From contig NW_019091486.1 in NCBI RefSeq assembly GCF_001949145.1, positions 2,055,922 through 2,119,921 of the forward strand: DNA of 64,000 bases. The letters run 5' to 3'. This DNA is from Acanthaster planci (lineage: Eukaryota > Echinodermata > Asteroidea > Valvatida > Acanthasteridae). Of this stretch, positions 10,529 to 23,239 are shown piece after piece (positions within the stretch are counted from its first letter, which is position 1; each line of letters begins with the position of its first letter). The translations under genes were made by a program, and so were the position numbers. Below the pieces are notes generated by a model, which was not told where the DNA came from, made no database searches, and saw nothing but the letters and a program-made list of their open reading frames with translations.

Positions 10529-11586
10529 GCTTTTTGAGTGCCCAAGATGCCCCCCAGGTAAGCGACCCCCTAAGCCTGGTAACCGTCGGCTTAGTACCCA
10601 TTCCTCGTCAACCTCAACAGGGAAAGGCTGTGCCCATGCCCCCAAATCCCCCAATGAATCCCCCTTTATCCCCAACTCCCAAGACCAGGGAGGATCTAAA
10701 GTGTCGGATTTGTCCAGTACACCACTGCTAGAGCCAGCTCAGCCCCCTACCCTGAATCTGCCAGACTGCTATGACCCCAAGTACAAGCCCCGAGGTCTGG
10801 TGGACGGACTGAGCCGATTCTTCACACCAACCAATCGCAGGAAGTCGAGGAGCTCCTCACAGTCCAGTATGACCTTCTACCCCCACAGTCCCCCGGCCCG
10901 GCCGCGACCAGTGCAGAAATCAAACAGTGATCCCACCCCTCCGGCATCTAGACCTAGTGCTGGAGCCAAACCAGCCGAAGCAGAAACCAAAGAGAAAGTC
11001 AGCAGTGCCCCTGATCAGGACACTTCGCGCAGTGTTGGCAAGCAGAGATCGAGCCTGCCACTTCTGGTGACCGGCAGCCCCGCTCCGCCGCAGCTTCAGT
11101 CACAACAGACAACCCAAGCAGCTGATGACAAGTCACATTCAAACTCCTCATCGCCACACTCGCAGATCATGCGCACGGGTAGCTCGCAGCTGAAGAGTCT
11201 GTTTGACGGCCTGTCCCACCTGTACGCAGCCCCGACAGAACCTAGGAAGCGGGGACTCTATGGGTTCCCACCCATTTACAGCCCTCAGAGGAGACCCCGG
11301 AAGACTCCCAGTACCGAGAAGGTCTCTCCAAATGGGAATAACAATAAAAAGGGTGGCTCCTTGAAATCCAGAGGAGGTCTGTCGGCCAGTGCATCCAAAA
11401 TTGTCAAGAAGGCGCGAGCAATGGGATCAAAGAAGACAAGACCTGTGGCTGCTAAGACAGCACCCACCCAGAGGCAAGTAGCCGTTAAGAAACGCCCCGC
11501 GAAATCAGGAACGTCTGCCCCGACGGACAGTGCAGCATTGTCCAAGCAATCGACCAGCACCAAGAAGTCCAGTAAGCCGCCATCTG
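10529..11586 (+). CDS. KAT6: KAT6 exon 6: end of C2HC finger and long linker with paired DGLS motifs
   Basis: A 1058-nt exon open throughout (residues 180-532). It opens with LFECPRCPPGK, which completes the C2HC finger. It continues as a Pro/Ser/Lys-rich, low-complexity linker. GLVDGLSRFFTP at 10794-10829 matches the conserved KAT6 pre-HAT motif (human GLIDGLTKFFTP). A related LFDGLSHLYAAP follows at about 11199-11234. Its end is strongly basic (KKTRPVAAK, KKRPAKSG). The donor is GTAAGA at 11587, phase 1. An internal GTAAGC at 10558 is also in phase 1, so using it would drop 343 codons in frame. Confidence 0.93.
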
Positions 11587-12676
11587 GTAAGACTTGTGCG
11601 TGAACTCTAAACAGGGCATGGTGTGCTTCCTTCCCACCAAGCTACCAATCATCCCTCCATCCTCAGCTAGTTCTCCCATTTCTCGCTGTTTCTGCTCGTG
11701 TAGAAGTAGATTGCTTGTTAGTCACTATCCTGTGTGCATCTTAACACCTTGTCAAGCCCGCTGATGCAATAACATCTAAAACAGAATGAGTTTATTTCCC
11801 AAAGTGAGCTTTCTGTCCTCGTGTAACTGCTCTTGTTTCTTTGTCTTTCCAAACTTGGGGACACTTCTTTTTCTTTTCTTTTTTTTTTCTTTATCGGTAC
11901 CTTGCCTTCATAAAAAAGAAAAGAATGAAAAAAAATGACGGTCTCATAATTAATCCACCACCTGACAAGTACAACTTGGAGCAAGTTCTTCGTTAGCAGT
12001 TTGATCCTGAAATCCGTGGCCAGTGTCAGAAATGCCAAACAGATGACCTTTGTGGGCACTGAGCAAATTGTTTTTCACAGAAATTTCATGACTCATACCT
12101 AAAGGTCAGTTTGGGTCGTAACTTCCCTTGCCTACCTTTCAGATTTCCAAGAACCTCTCTTCAGAATCTTAACTTCTGAACCTGAGAAATGCAGATTGAT
12201 TGATTGATTTTTTTTGCAAACATCTTGAACAGCCTTTTGAAATAATTTAGCCCATCATACAAGTGTTGAGAATACCCTCGAAAATACTAGACTTGTCAAC
12301 CAGAGTATGGTTTCTGACTGGTGACATGTTCACCTGTCTTGACATAAAATTGTACTGCTACTTCCTCCTGCAAGCCCTAATGACACACTGAAACTGATCA
12401 AAGCTGGCTATTTGACACATGTACCAAATGCTCTTTCATGGTTGCTTAAGTGGAGTAAGTGCTATTGAATAAGCACATTTGTACATCCTGAACTTCTTCA
12501 CTTTTGTTTTCCTTCTTGTTTTCCACTGTTTAAAAATGATGAGCAAAGCCCAAAGTCAAGTTAAATGTGCGAGTTTGAAGTTGTGTTATCAGTAGCAGTG
12601 TATGGTTCGTCCATGCGATTTTTAAAACTTGTTTTTAAAAAATGGTTGATGTTTACATGTACTAGCATTTTCAAAT

Positions 12677-13065
12677 CCCCCCCCCCCAAAAAAAACTTGC
12701 CTAACTATATTGGTCATACATGAAGGTTTTTAAAAGATTGAACCCAAAAGCCACGTCTATCAGTGCGCAGCAAATTTGGACATTTTTGTAAACGTGCTGG
12801 CTTTTTTAAAACCAGGCTGGGCACTTGCCTCCTCTCCCCCCCCCCAAAAAAAAGGTTCAGAATAAACAAGACAAAATACAACAGAAGAGATAGAAGGGGA
12901 TGCAAATCAACAAATTACTTGAAAGAACCTTGAAATTAACCCCATTCCGCTGTTGATGTTTATTCAATTGTTACTGAAGAGTGATTTGCCCCTCTGGGAA
13001 TCTCTTCTTAGAAAAAGATTTCTTGCCCCCACCTTCCAACACTTCCCTCCCCCCCCCAAAAAAAA
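12677..13065. repeat. Three poly-C/poly-A blocks
   Basis: C(9-11)A(8) blocks lie at 12677-12695, 12836-12853 and 13049-13065. Each is followed by a short CTT or GGTT context. The repetition within 400 bp suggests shared ancestry or recurrent insertion, but the intervening sequences do not obviously align. Confidence 0.5.
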
Positions 13066-13510
13066 CTTCCTGGTCCATGTGGGTTACCTTGGTCATCGAC
13101 AGCAATCTCCTGCTACTATCTCAGACTGCTTTAACCTCCAGTGGGAAATATAACATGACAAGGCTGGGCTGGTTTCTCTCATTATTTGCCTTGAGCCAGC
13201 CCCCAGAGATTCCATTGAAGCCAGGGGCGTTATGCAAACAAATCATGCACAGCACAACACCAGCAAGTAAGGCACAGAGGTAGTCAGGCTTGAAGGATTG
13301 GTGTGATTTTTTGGGGTTCCTTCCCCAGCTTGGTCTTCTATTGTCCCGCACAATGTTTAATGCTTTGATCTTCTCACACCTTCATTTGCTCCCTCAGTAT
13401 GACTGTTTCTTCTTTTTTTCTTCTCCATTTGTACTGATTGCATTTTCTGCATTATGTGTGTTTTTAATACATGTACAGTACATGACATGCTGTGCATTGT
13501 GAATACTTAA

Positions 13511-13752
13511 GGGTAATTCCAGAAGTTAGGGGTCCATTTTTTATGTCTCTGTTGCATCTGACATACAATTTTGTAAGTTCAGAACACATTTCTAATTTCC
13601 AAGAGTGATGAATTACTGCAAATTACCTGCCAAACAAATAGTAATAGTTTGAAATCCATTCCGGTGATATTTCCATATCAAATAACAAAGGTTAGACGTA
13701 ACAGGGACACGAAAATGTCACACTTTTGGACCCCTGATTTCTGGAATTACCC
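13511..13752. mobile_element. MITE-like element, family B, copy 1
   Basis: Terminal inverted repeats GGGTAATTCCAG ... CTGGAATTACCC bound a 242-bp non-coding interior. A second copy with the same ends and clearly alignable interior (GTAAGTTCAGAACACATTT, CAAGAGTGATGAATT) lies at 54367-54617. Confidence 0.8.
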
Positions 13753-13823
13753 TTTACATGAGCCTAATGGTGTGTGCATAGGGGGATGTGAGTTTGTTTC
13801 TGCATTCAATTGGGGACCCTGAA

Positions 13824-13889
13824 NNNNNNNNNNNNNNNNNNNNNNNNNNNNNNNNNNNNNNNNNNNNNNNNNNNNNNNNNNNNNNNNNN
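13824..13889. other. Assembly gap (66 Ns)
   Basis: A run of N. The flanks are inverted relatives: TTGGGGACCC on the left and GGGTCCCCAGTTG on the right. The missing sequence is therefore probably the interior of another inverted-repeat element. Confidence 0.9.
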
Positions 13890-14523
13890 GGAACAATAGG
13901 GGGTCCCCAGTTGCAGGCAAATACACACTTGCATGGGTGTGTGGAGGTAGTGGGTGATTTTGGTCTAAATTTAGACCAGGCTGGCAGTGGTAGGATGTGA
14001 TTCATGTGGAATTCCCTTTATATGCATTTTAATGGCACTGTTGTGTGGAATAACTTCAGTACAAAGATGTCGGCATGTGAAGTTCAGGTGATTCATGTTA
14101 AGAGGCATGGAACATTTCATGGAAAGTTTTGACATAACAGCTTTTATACATAATTCATAAAGCTCTCTCTGTCCAATTTGGTTATGCTTCGTTCTGCAGA
14201 CTTGAATGTACATGTAGAGTTTCACTGGGCCAGTACCCAAATTTCATGTTGTCCTTCATGCTGATTTGTTTCATTGGCTGATTTGTCTTTGTTTTACAGT
14301 CCACTGTTGGCAGGGGCTGTGGGCTGGGATTTCCCATAAGATTTGACAATTCACGAGTGTGCCCTGGCCTGGCAAAGTTGAATCGAAATCCCAGTTTTTG
14401 CAGTTGTCTTGCGACTCGCCAGGTTTGATGTTTGTGGGCTGCTCTCGCCATAACAACTATGTGGAATTGCCAGAATGGGTCTCAATAATCAAAGCTTGTT
14501 TTTTGTTTTGGTGCAACCCACAG

Positions 14524-14678
14524 AGTCCATACCCTCAACCTCCCTGTCCCCTCCTGCCCCTCAGAAGACTGTCCTCCCTCACGGCGTCACAGAGCGAGAT
14601 GTTGAGATGTTCCGGGCAGCACAGGAGAGAGCCATGATGGTAATTATGTCAGACTACTACAAACAAGCCACACTGGGT
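14524..14678 (+). CDS. KAT6: KAT6 exon 7: linker with the conserved pre-HAT segment
   Basis: Encodes residues 533-584. HGVTERDVEMFRAAQERAM corresponds to the KAT6 segment TEKDMELFRDIQEQAL just before the HAT domain. Two phase-0 donors exist: GTAATT at 14640, after AMM, and the better-consensus GTAAGT at 14679, which adds 13 codons (VIMSDYYKQATLG). Both join exon 8 in frame, and I list the longer form. The acceptor is ...GTGCAACCCACAG. Confidence 0.85.
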
Positions 14679-17600
14679 GTAAGTCAACCATTTACCTCAA
14701 TCAGACCCTCTCTCTGTCCGTCTCCTCTCCCCTCTGTCTTTCTTTACCCTCAGTCTGAACTTCCTTTGAGGCTTTCTCAGTGTGTGATCCAGATGTGGAG
14801 GTTTCTGAACTTCTGAGTAGTCCGCGGCATCAAAACACGCGGGACCAAAATTGTGCATTGAGATGCGGTGTGGATTCATTCTGAAGGTTAATTTAATCTA
14901 TATGCATCTAATGGAGCGCGCAGAAAGTGCAGTTGAAAGTCAAAGCATGCTTAATTTAGCGTCGCTTCGTTGAATCCATATTCTGCATCTAGGAAGCACA
15001 CGCTTTGCCAAAGGACATTCTCGAAATGATCTCCTTTTGTTGCATGTCCTACGAGGGTGCCACAAATATTCAACTTGTGCATCCCTGAAATCCTGAAGCC
15101 AGAAATTCACACTGATCACATTGCGTGTGCCTGCACTGAGAAATACTGTGCCACAGTGGTATTTTATGTTTGAGAAAGCACGTAAATGTGAGTTAGTTTA
15201 ATAGTCGCATGCATGCTGAAGCCCGTGCACAATGAGGGCATGCGTTGTCATTTGACAGTTCGCTCAACTTGTGTAGGTTGCATGAAAAGTACCTGCTTTT
15301 TTTTTTTTTTTTTAAAGTAAATTGTCCTGATACTTCAGTAGTTTCTGTGACCAACAAGTAACCAACCGTATAGAATTAACTGAGTTATGGTGTCATAGAT
15401 GATAGATCTGATATCCTTTGATGTTTTCAAGTAGCTAGCCAGACTTTTTGTGAAATGGAGATTAATGAAGCCAATGATTTTCCGCAATTGTGGAAAACGG
15501 ATGAAATTTGAAACGGAATCCATTGCTTGAAATGGAACTTGCAAGATTTTCCAGTGAGCATGGCTTACAAGTAAAGAAAACTTTCCACACAGTATTAAAT
15601 ATTACTGCCAACCCAATTCTTATATAAAATGCTTCCTTTTGATGAATGAATTGTGTTTGAAACATGCTAAATCGCACCATTCCAGAACACGATTTAGTCA
15701 GCTGCGCCGGTACCATTACTTGAATATGTGATGCAGCAGCCGGCACAGCGTGGGGGCACGGTGCGCACATTTGCCATTCACACGTGCACCCATACTAGCA
15801 ATGAAAGCAAGGCACAAACAGCTTCATACTCACACAGTACCAGAATCTGCTTATTGTGCATGTGGGGAATTCAGTCTGTGAATCTGCGTAGACACCTCGA
15901 GACGAGGCTAGTACTGCATGGCGAAGCAATCAAACCATGGCAGAAAAGTCGAAATGGAAGACTAATTACATTTGTCTTGAATTAAACGAAACCTAGTGAG
16001 CTTCTGAATTTTGTAGCACTGTTGCCAAATAAAATGGCGGGTGGATGTCCAATATTAATATAATTATTGCGATCAGCGGCTGTTCATGCAGGGCCTACTC
16101 TGTGGCTGAACATGTATTAAAAATCCAATGTTTTGTCACGAGTGACGTATGGATTGTCCGTTGATTATTAATCATAGTAAGTTTTTGACGATCATGCTTT
16201 GGGGAAATCAAGGAAAGGATGCCATATTCGTTGTGTAGATTTTTAAAATTTATTTTCACAACAGAAAGTTAGGAAAAAGAGTTGGAAACATTGCACAGTA
16301 TTTTCAAGCAATGGTTGTTTCTTTCCGGGGGGGGGGAGTAAGGTAGGGCAGATGGTTTGCATGTAGAGTTTATAGCATGGTCTCCTTTCTTTCGCCTGCA
16401 GAGGTATGAAACAGAACTTGAATTTCTGAAGCGGAATTCGAGATTTTGCAAAACGCAAAATACCCGTTTTTGAAACGGAAAATCATTGGCTCTAGTTATT
16501 GTAGATCTTCAGCTTGATTGCAACTCTTGATAGTGGTTTTGTAGAGTGCTTACGTGGCTGTAGGTTGTGAACGGTGTTGCATGTTTCTCTTTAATCAAGA
16601 GGTCTGTTTGCATGAATGTATTGAACAAAGGCAGTGCAGGAAATGGAAAACCTGCAGCTCATTAGAGGTATAGCCGACACGAGAATCATCTGATCTTTCT
16701 CGACATGCGGCAAGGCAGCGCATGAACTCCCAATAACAATTGCGAGTTGCCCCACACCAGTTGCAAAACGCAGAAAATTAGTTGTACTGGTATATCTAAG
16801 TTGACTGGATTGAAATAGATGTTTGCCTTCAGTGCGTGGCCTTACCAGGTGAGGAAGCTGATTGTAACCTTGTCGTTTGTGTTCAATTTACCGGACCGAA
16901 ATTGTTCTCTTGCTAAACGACAGAATAGTTCAACTTTACTTGTCAGGGAAATGGTGTCCTCTGCACCATGGCACCTTATGTGCTGCCGGAAAGGTTCCAG
17001 ATCCCCTATGCTTCTTAGGGTTAAAATGACATCCATAGTGGACTGTATACTGTGTACAGTGTACTGTATGGTACAGTTACTGAAGCATACATGTGCAGTA
17101 TGCAGCCTCTGTCAGGACTGAAAAGCTTTAGTACTTTCACTTTAGAGGTAAACAGCTTTTTTCTTTTCTTTCTTAGTGGTACTTTCAGAGGTGAATAGAC
17201 TTTTTTTAGTACTAAAATGTCTGCTGTTCTCTGGTAGGCTGTCAAATGAGAAAGAGGGCACATCGTCAATTTCCATGAGATGTAATTACATGACTATAGT
17301 CGCGTGACATGGGGCAAATACAGGTTCATATTGCTGGATTGCTTAGCATTTATTTGTAACATCTCCAGGTGCATGAATGTACAGCCTTAATTATTAATCG
17401 TTGGTGTACTGTATACCAGCACTTTTGAGTTTGAAAAGAAACTTGTTAGAGCTTTTTATTTGCAATGAATTTAGAAACGAGTTATACAGTTATCTTGCAT
17501 GCACTCATTAACCGTTAGACTGATTAGTCTCTGTAAGATATGTGTAGTCTTTACAATGCAAAGTAGGAACTTCTCAGGGTACTTCAACCAGCTGATTAGG

Positions 17601-20219
17601 TTTTCCTGTTGAACTTGTCTGAATGAAACTCTGTAGCAAGAAAGTATATCTCAGGCATGCAACTTTTATATGGAGCTGTGTGAGCTATGTCTGAGCACAC
17701 TGCAGGCCTCAACATTAACCCTAACCCCCGCCTTCTTGCTGGAGACCCGCCCCAATCCTCCAAAATCCTCCAATGAGGGAGGGGGAGAATTGGATTCTCC
17801 CGCAATCCTCCAAAATCTACCAAAATTTCTTGAAAATTTTACTTGGAAATATGCCTACTGCCTCAATCCTTCAAAATCCTGCAGCGATTCCTGCCATTAT
17901 GACGAGGCAATGTGAATGGCATTCTTGAGCAGTGCAGTTGATTCAAAAGAAATATCGGGCTGAATTTATGCAGGACTAAGCAAAAAGACACAAAATCTAA
18001 CCCTTAACCCTTCATGCATTGCATCCTTTCCAATAAGCCATGCACTGTTGCCATTTATCCTCAATCTTCCCAAATCCTCCAAAACTGCCCAGAGGATTTT
18101 GGAGGATTGAGGAGGGTTAGGGTTAACCGTTATCAGGTATGCTACTTTTCCTCGGATTAGCTGATTTTTTTCATTTTTTCACTTCATACTCATGCCATTT
18201 AAGATGAAAAACACAGTACAAAATCTTGTAAAGATTTGAATTTCCTTGTTTTTTGACAAAGTCCAAGTTGTGTGCCTGAGTTATCCAATTAACTTGTAAT
18301 ACTTCTGAATTTCCATATTTCCGGCTTTCCCGGTTGCACACTACATGCAGGTATTTTAAAAGTTCAAACTTGGCGTAAGTGCTTGTACTTTATGCTTACC
18401 GTATCCAGGGGAAAAAAGCCAAATGCCCACAACTAGCAACTATTTCCGTTTCTGTCCTTTAAACATGAAGTGCTGCATTGAGGCACGCCTCTTTCTATTC
18501 ATCTCTGTGACTTGGAGAGGGTCTGTTAAGGCTGGCTTGCATGTTTGTCATTTTACGTTTGCCTTGTGCTTGTGGCTTGTTTGTGCTTTTCAATGCTAGT
18601 GTAGTGTTAGACATGTTGCATGCAGTGTTTTGCACCACCAATAGGGGTGCGCAAAGTTGAATGATCAGCCATTTTGTATTGTTCATTTAACCTTAACCGC
18701 TACCCCTTAATCTTCCGAAATTTCACAAAAAGATTTTTGCAATTTTTGTAGAGGTTGTTCCTGGCAGCCATCTTTCCAGTAAGTGTTTCTGTTTCACAGG
18801 GATACCCCTGTTGTGTGTATCCTCCATATCAACAGCGCTAACCGGAAAGACGGCTGCCTTGCACAATGTCAGTCGCGCAAACTGTGAAGATTTCATGAGT
18901 GGGGTGGTAAGAGAATTTTGCTGAAGCTGCACATGAAAAGGACAGTTTCATTTGTCTCCAAGGGCGGATGTTCTTTCCGTTGCACTAATTTCAGATGTTC
19001 ATTATGTTATATAACACCTGACTAAATGCTGAAAATAGTCATTGCATCCTGCATAGATCCCCGAAAGAAGAAATCCTTGCATCGCCTACAAGTTCATAAA
19101 TTTCTTCTTACCACGGAATGGAACTTCTATTCACCGTGGTCTGTTGTACAGCGGTACCATGCATTGGGATGAATAATTCAGTGATACATGATCAACGACC
19201 CCCCAGTCAAATGCCAGGAATTTTTCCAGGTGTTGTCTAAAAAATTCTGATTGGAGATGCCCAGCAAAACTGCATTACCTGGGCTTAACATCCCGAACTT
19301 TTGAACCCTTTTGAGTAACAAAGAATGTGTCATTGATTTGCTGCATGATATTGGATTTTAGAGGATTCAGAAAACTCTCCATACAAACAACAAATACATG
19401 TACTTTGGGGTCGGTACACTCCCCCAGTCTCAGGAGAAACCAAAAAAAAACACATTCTGACCATCAGCTTTTCCAGAGCAATGACACAGCATTAATTTTT
19501 ATCCCCCAAAGTCAAACATGCTTCTGCTTATTCTCGTGTGCCATCTATTTCATTAAAGTCATGATTAATGTGGTTAATCTCCACTAAAAAAAAGTCGGGA
19601 CTTCCTTTTCATGCAACAAAACTGTTTTTGTGCATACATAAATGTACCTGGGAAAATGTGCTAATCATGTACGCACCTGTTGTCATAACCTGCACAAGTG
19701 GATTGACTGATCGAATTTATAGTTGAAATGGATGCTTAACACACAGCCTTTCCAAGATTTGTTTTTCTCCATGTACTGTTCTTATTTGGGAAGTGGGGGT
19801 GGAATCTTTTTCAACCTTAGATGAATCCACAGATGTTTCACTGGACACATCCTGATGGCCCCCTTGAATGGCGGTAAGCATTGTGTTGGGTTTTGTATAG
19901 AGCAACTGTCATAGAACAGTGGCTCAGTACAGTAGCTGTCACAATGCTTACCACCATTATAGGGAGCCTCTGCAAATAATCACTGATGGCATTCCCATGG
20001 TCACCGCAATTGCCTATAGATTACTAGTAAGCCTTTCCTCCGCCAGAAGGTATTCATATTCCCAGAACGGATAACCTTTCCTAATTACATGTACATGTAT
20101 CTTGCTTGAAATGTTTAAGCTGCAGTGGCTTAGCTCCAAGCCCTTGAAGGCATTGCGGTTGCCCTGCCGTTAAAGAGCAAACTCAGCTCCCAACCGTTCT
20201 CATCATTATTCCCCTGCAG
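14679..20219 (+). other. KAT6 intron (5.5 kb)
   Basis: Contains the TTAACCCTAA-bounded element at 17715-18127. Otherwise it is AT-rich with poly-T (15297-15314), a G-run (16327-16337) and scattered ACATGTA words. No supported exon was found. Confidence 0.78.
17715..18127. mobile_element. Element bounded by TTAACCCTAAC inverted ends with CCTCCAAAATCCTCC words
   Basis: It begins TTAACCCTAACCCCC and ends GGGTTAGGGTTAA, an inverted pair. Just inside both ends are CAATCCTCCAAAATCCTCC and its complement GGAGGATTGAGG. The interior is non-coding and repeats the same word in degraded form. The word recurs at 24.9, 45.2-45.8 and 46.5-46.6 kb, so it belongs to a dispersed family. Confidence 0.6.
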
Positions 20220-20341
20220 CAGACGAGCAGTGCTGAGCCCCAGCAGATGGACCATCAGTCGCGGTCCCCCAGCTGCATTGAGTTTGGCCGCTATCACATA
20301 CAGACATGGTACTCGTCGCCCTACCCTCAGGAATATGCCAG
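20220..20341 (+). CDS. KAT6: KAT6 exon 8: start of MYST acetyltransferase domain
   Basis: Encodes residues 585-624. A Gln/Ser-rich lead ([15 protein letters not shown]) precedes [20 protein letters not shown] and PQEYAR. The latter two match the start of the KAT6 MYST domain (human [20 protein letters not shown]) nearly residue for residue. The acceptor is ...TTCCCCTGCAG and the donor GTATAT at 20342, phase 2. Confidence 0.96.
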
Positions 20342-20643
20342 GTATATTGTTCAACTTCACACTTCATAGAGGGTTACCAGGGTGTTGCATATGTATGAAT
20401 AGCTTCTGTGTTGTATGCTGCAGAAGGTTCGGACAAAAACCCCTGAGGTAGCGTACACAGGAATCCAATATCTTGAACACTGGTTAACATGAGATGCACA
20501 AATCCTTGTCATAATCACAGATTGCGGGTATCGGTATTCATGTCGTGCAATAGATACACAAAATTGTTTCTTCTGAAATCTGTAAATGTATTATCTGCCA
20601 TCACTTTTGTGTCTAAAATTACCGCTTTGGCTTGCTGTTTCAG
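20342..20643 (+). other. KAT6 intron
   Basis: A 302-bp intron ending ...TTGCTGTTTCAG. Nothing else was seen in it. Confidence 0.85.
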
Positions 20644-20716
20644 GTTACCAAAGCTTTTCTTGTGCGAGTTTTGCCTGAAGTATATGAAAAGCAGAAGTAT
20701 CCTCGTCAGACACTTG
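20644..20716 (+). CDS. KAT6: KAT6 exon 9: MYST C2HC zinc finger
   Basis: Encodes RLPKLFLCEFCLKYMKSRS and ILVRHL (residues 625-649). With exon 10 (AKC) it forms C-x2-C-x12-H-x3-C, the zinc finger built into every KAT6-type MYST domain. The donor is GTAAGT at 20717, phase 0. Confidence 0.97.
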
Positions 20717-22436
<1,720 letters not shown>

Positions 22437-22586
22437 GCTACCTGCTGTCTAGACAAGAAGGCCAGCCAGGAACCCCCGAGAAACCCCTGTCAGACCTGGG
22501 TCGGGTCAGCTACAACTCCTACTGGCGCAGCGTCATCCTGGAGTTCCTGGACAAGAACGGGGAGAACAGAAAGATCACCATTAAAA
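22437..22586 (+). CDS. KAT6: KAT6 exon 12: MYST domain with general-base glutamate
   Basis: Encodes [20 protein letters not shown] then [18 protein letters not shown] and an Asn/Lys-rich turn (residues 758-807). The Glu of PEKPLSDLG is the general base of MYST enzymes. The segment aligns without gaps to human [15 protein letters not shown]. The donor is GTGAGT at 22587, phase 1. Confidence 0.97.
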
Positions 22587-23154
22587 GTGAGTGCTTTGTA
22601 GTGAGAATTTCTCGAATTCCCCCCCTTTTTATTGACCTCTTTACAACCAAGCGTCTTCTCAATTTCAATTTGTGGATTGTCAGTCTCAGTTTATTAATGT
22701 GCTTGATACCGTATTATGTTTAAATGTGTAGCAGTTTTCTAAATTGGACTGGTTTTTGGCCTGCTTTGTTCAAATTTTTGTGCGTTAATCTAGGAAAAAA
22801 TGAAAGTGGGTGTCAGGGACAACTGCTTTGCCTTCCTGCTGGATTCCTGTGCTCCCAAAGCAAGTTGCTGTCTGAAGCAATTCAAAGTTAATATTTGCTT
22901 CTCTGTTGGCAGTATTTGACAATGTGTAACCAGTTGGCAGTGGTTCTACACACACATATTCACTATTCAGACGAGGACTCAAATGATTCATGTCTGGTGC
23001 AGTTGTCAGTTTCCATTGGTACCCCCGCTGACTCCCATAAGTTATGCCCCGTTTTCCCCCCTATATGCATCACAACATCGCGGCTACAGCAGAATTTGAT
23101 TCGAAACATTTCCGGTGAATAACACCGATCATTTGGAATGACTTGATGTGACAG
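22587..23154 (+). other. KAT6 intron
   Basis: A 568-bp intron ending ...TTGATGTGACAG. Nothing else was recognised. Confidence 0.85.
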
Positions 23155-23239
23155 GTATCAGCCGAGCGACCGGCATGTGTCCGCATGACATCGCAGCTAC
23201 ACTGCAGTCACTCAGGATGATAGGCAAGAAGGATGACAG
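23155..23239 (+). CDS. KAT6: KAT6 exon 13: C-terminal helices of MYST domain
   Basis: Encodes [20 protein letters not shown] and RMIGKKDD (residues 808-835). The first stretch is close to KAT6B ([20 protein letters not shown]). The acceptor is GATGTGACAG and the donor GTAAGC at 23240, phase 2. Confidence 0.97.

Larger units (their letters stand above)
11587..14523 (+). other. KAT6 intron (2.9 kb)
   Basis: Contains three C-run/A-run blocks (12677-13065), a MITE-like element (13511-13752) and a 66-bp assembly gap (13824-13889), all listed separately. No further coding segment is apparent. Confidence 0.78.

Noticed and set aside
10701-11603. Independent 300-residue protein starting at 10701
   Set aside because: The supposed start is a GTG inside an exon that is open from 10529 and in phase with the KAT6 exons on both sides.
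17715-18127. Interstitial telomere repeat
   Set aside because: Only single TTAACCCTAAC-type words occur at the two ends. There is no tandem (TTAGGG)n array.
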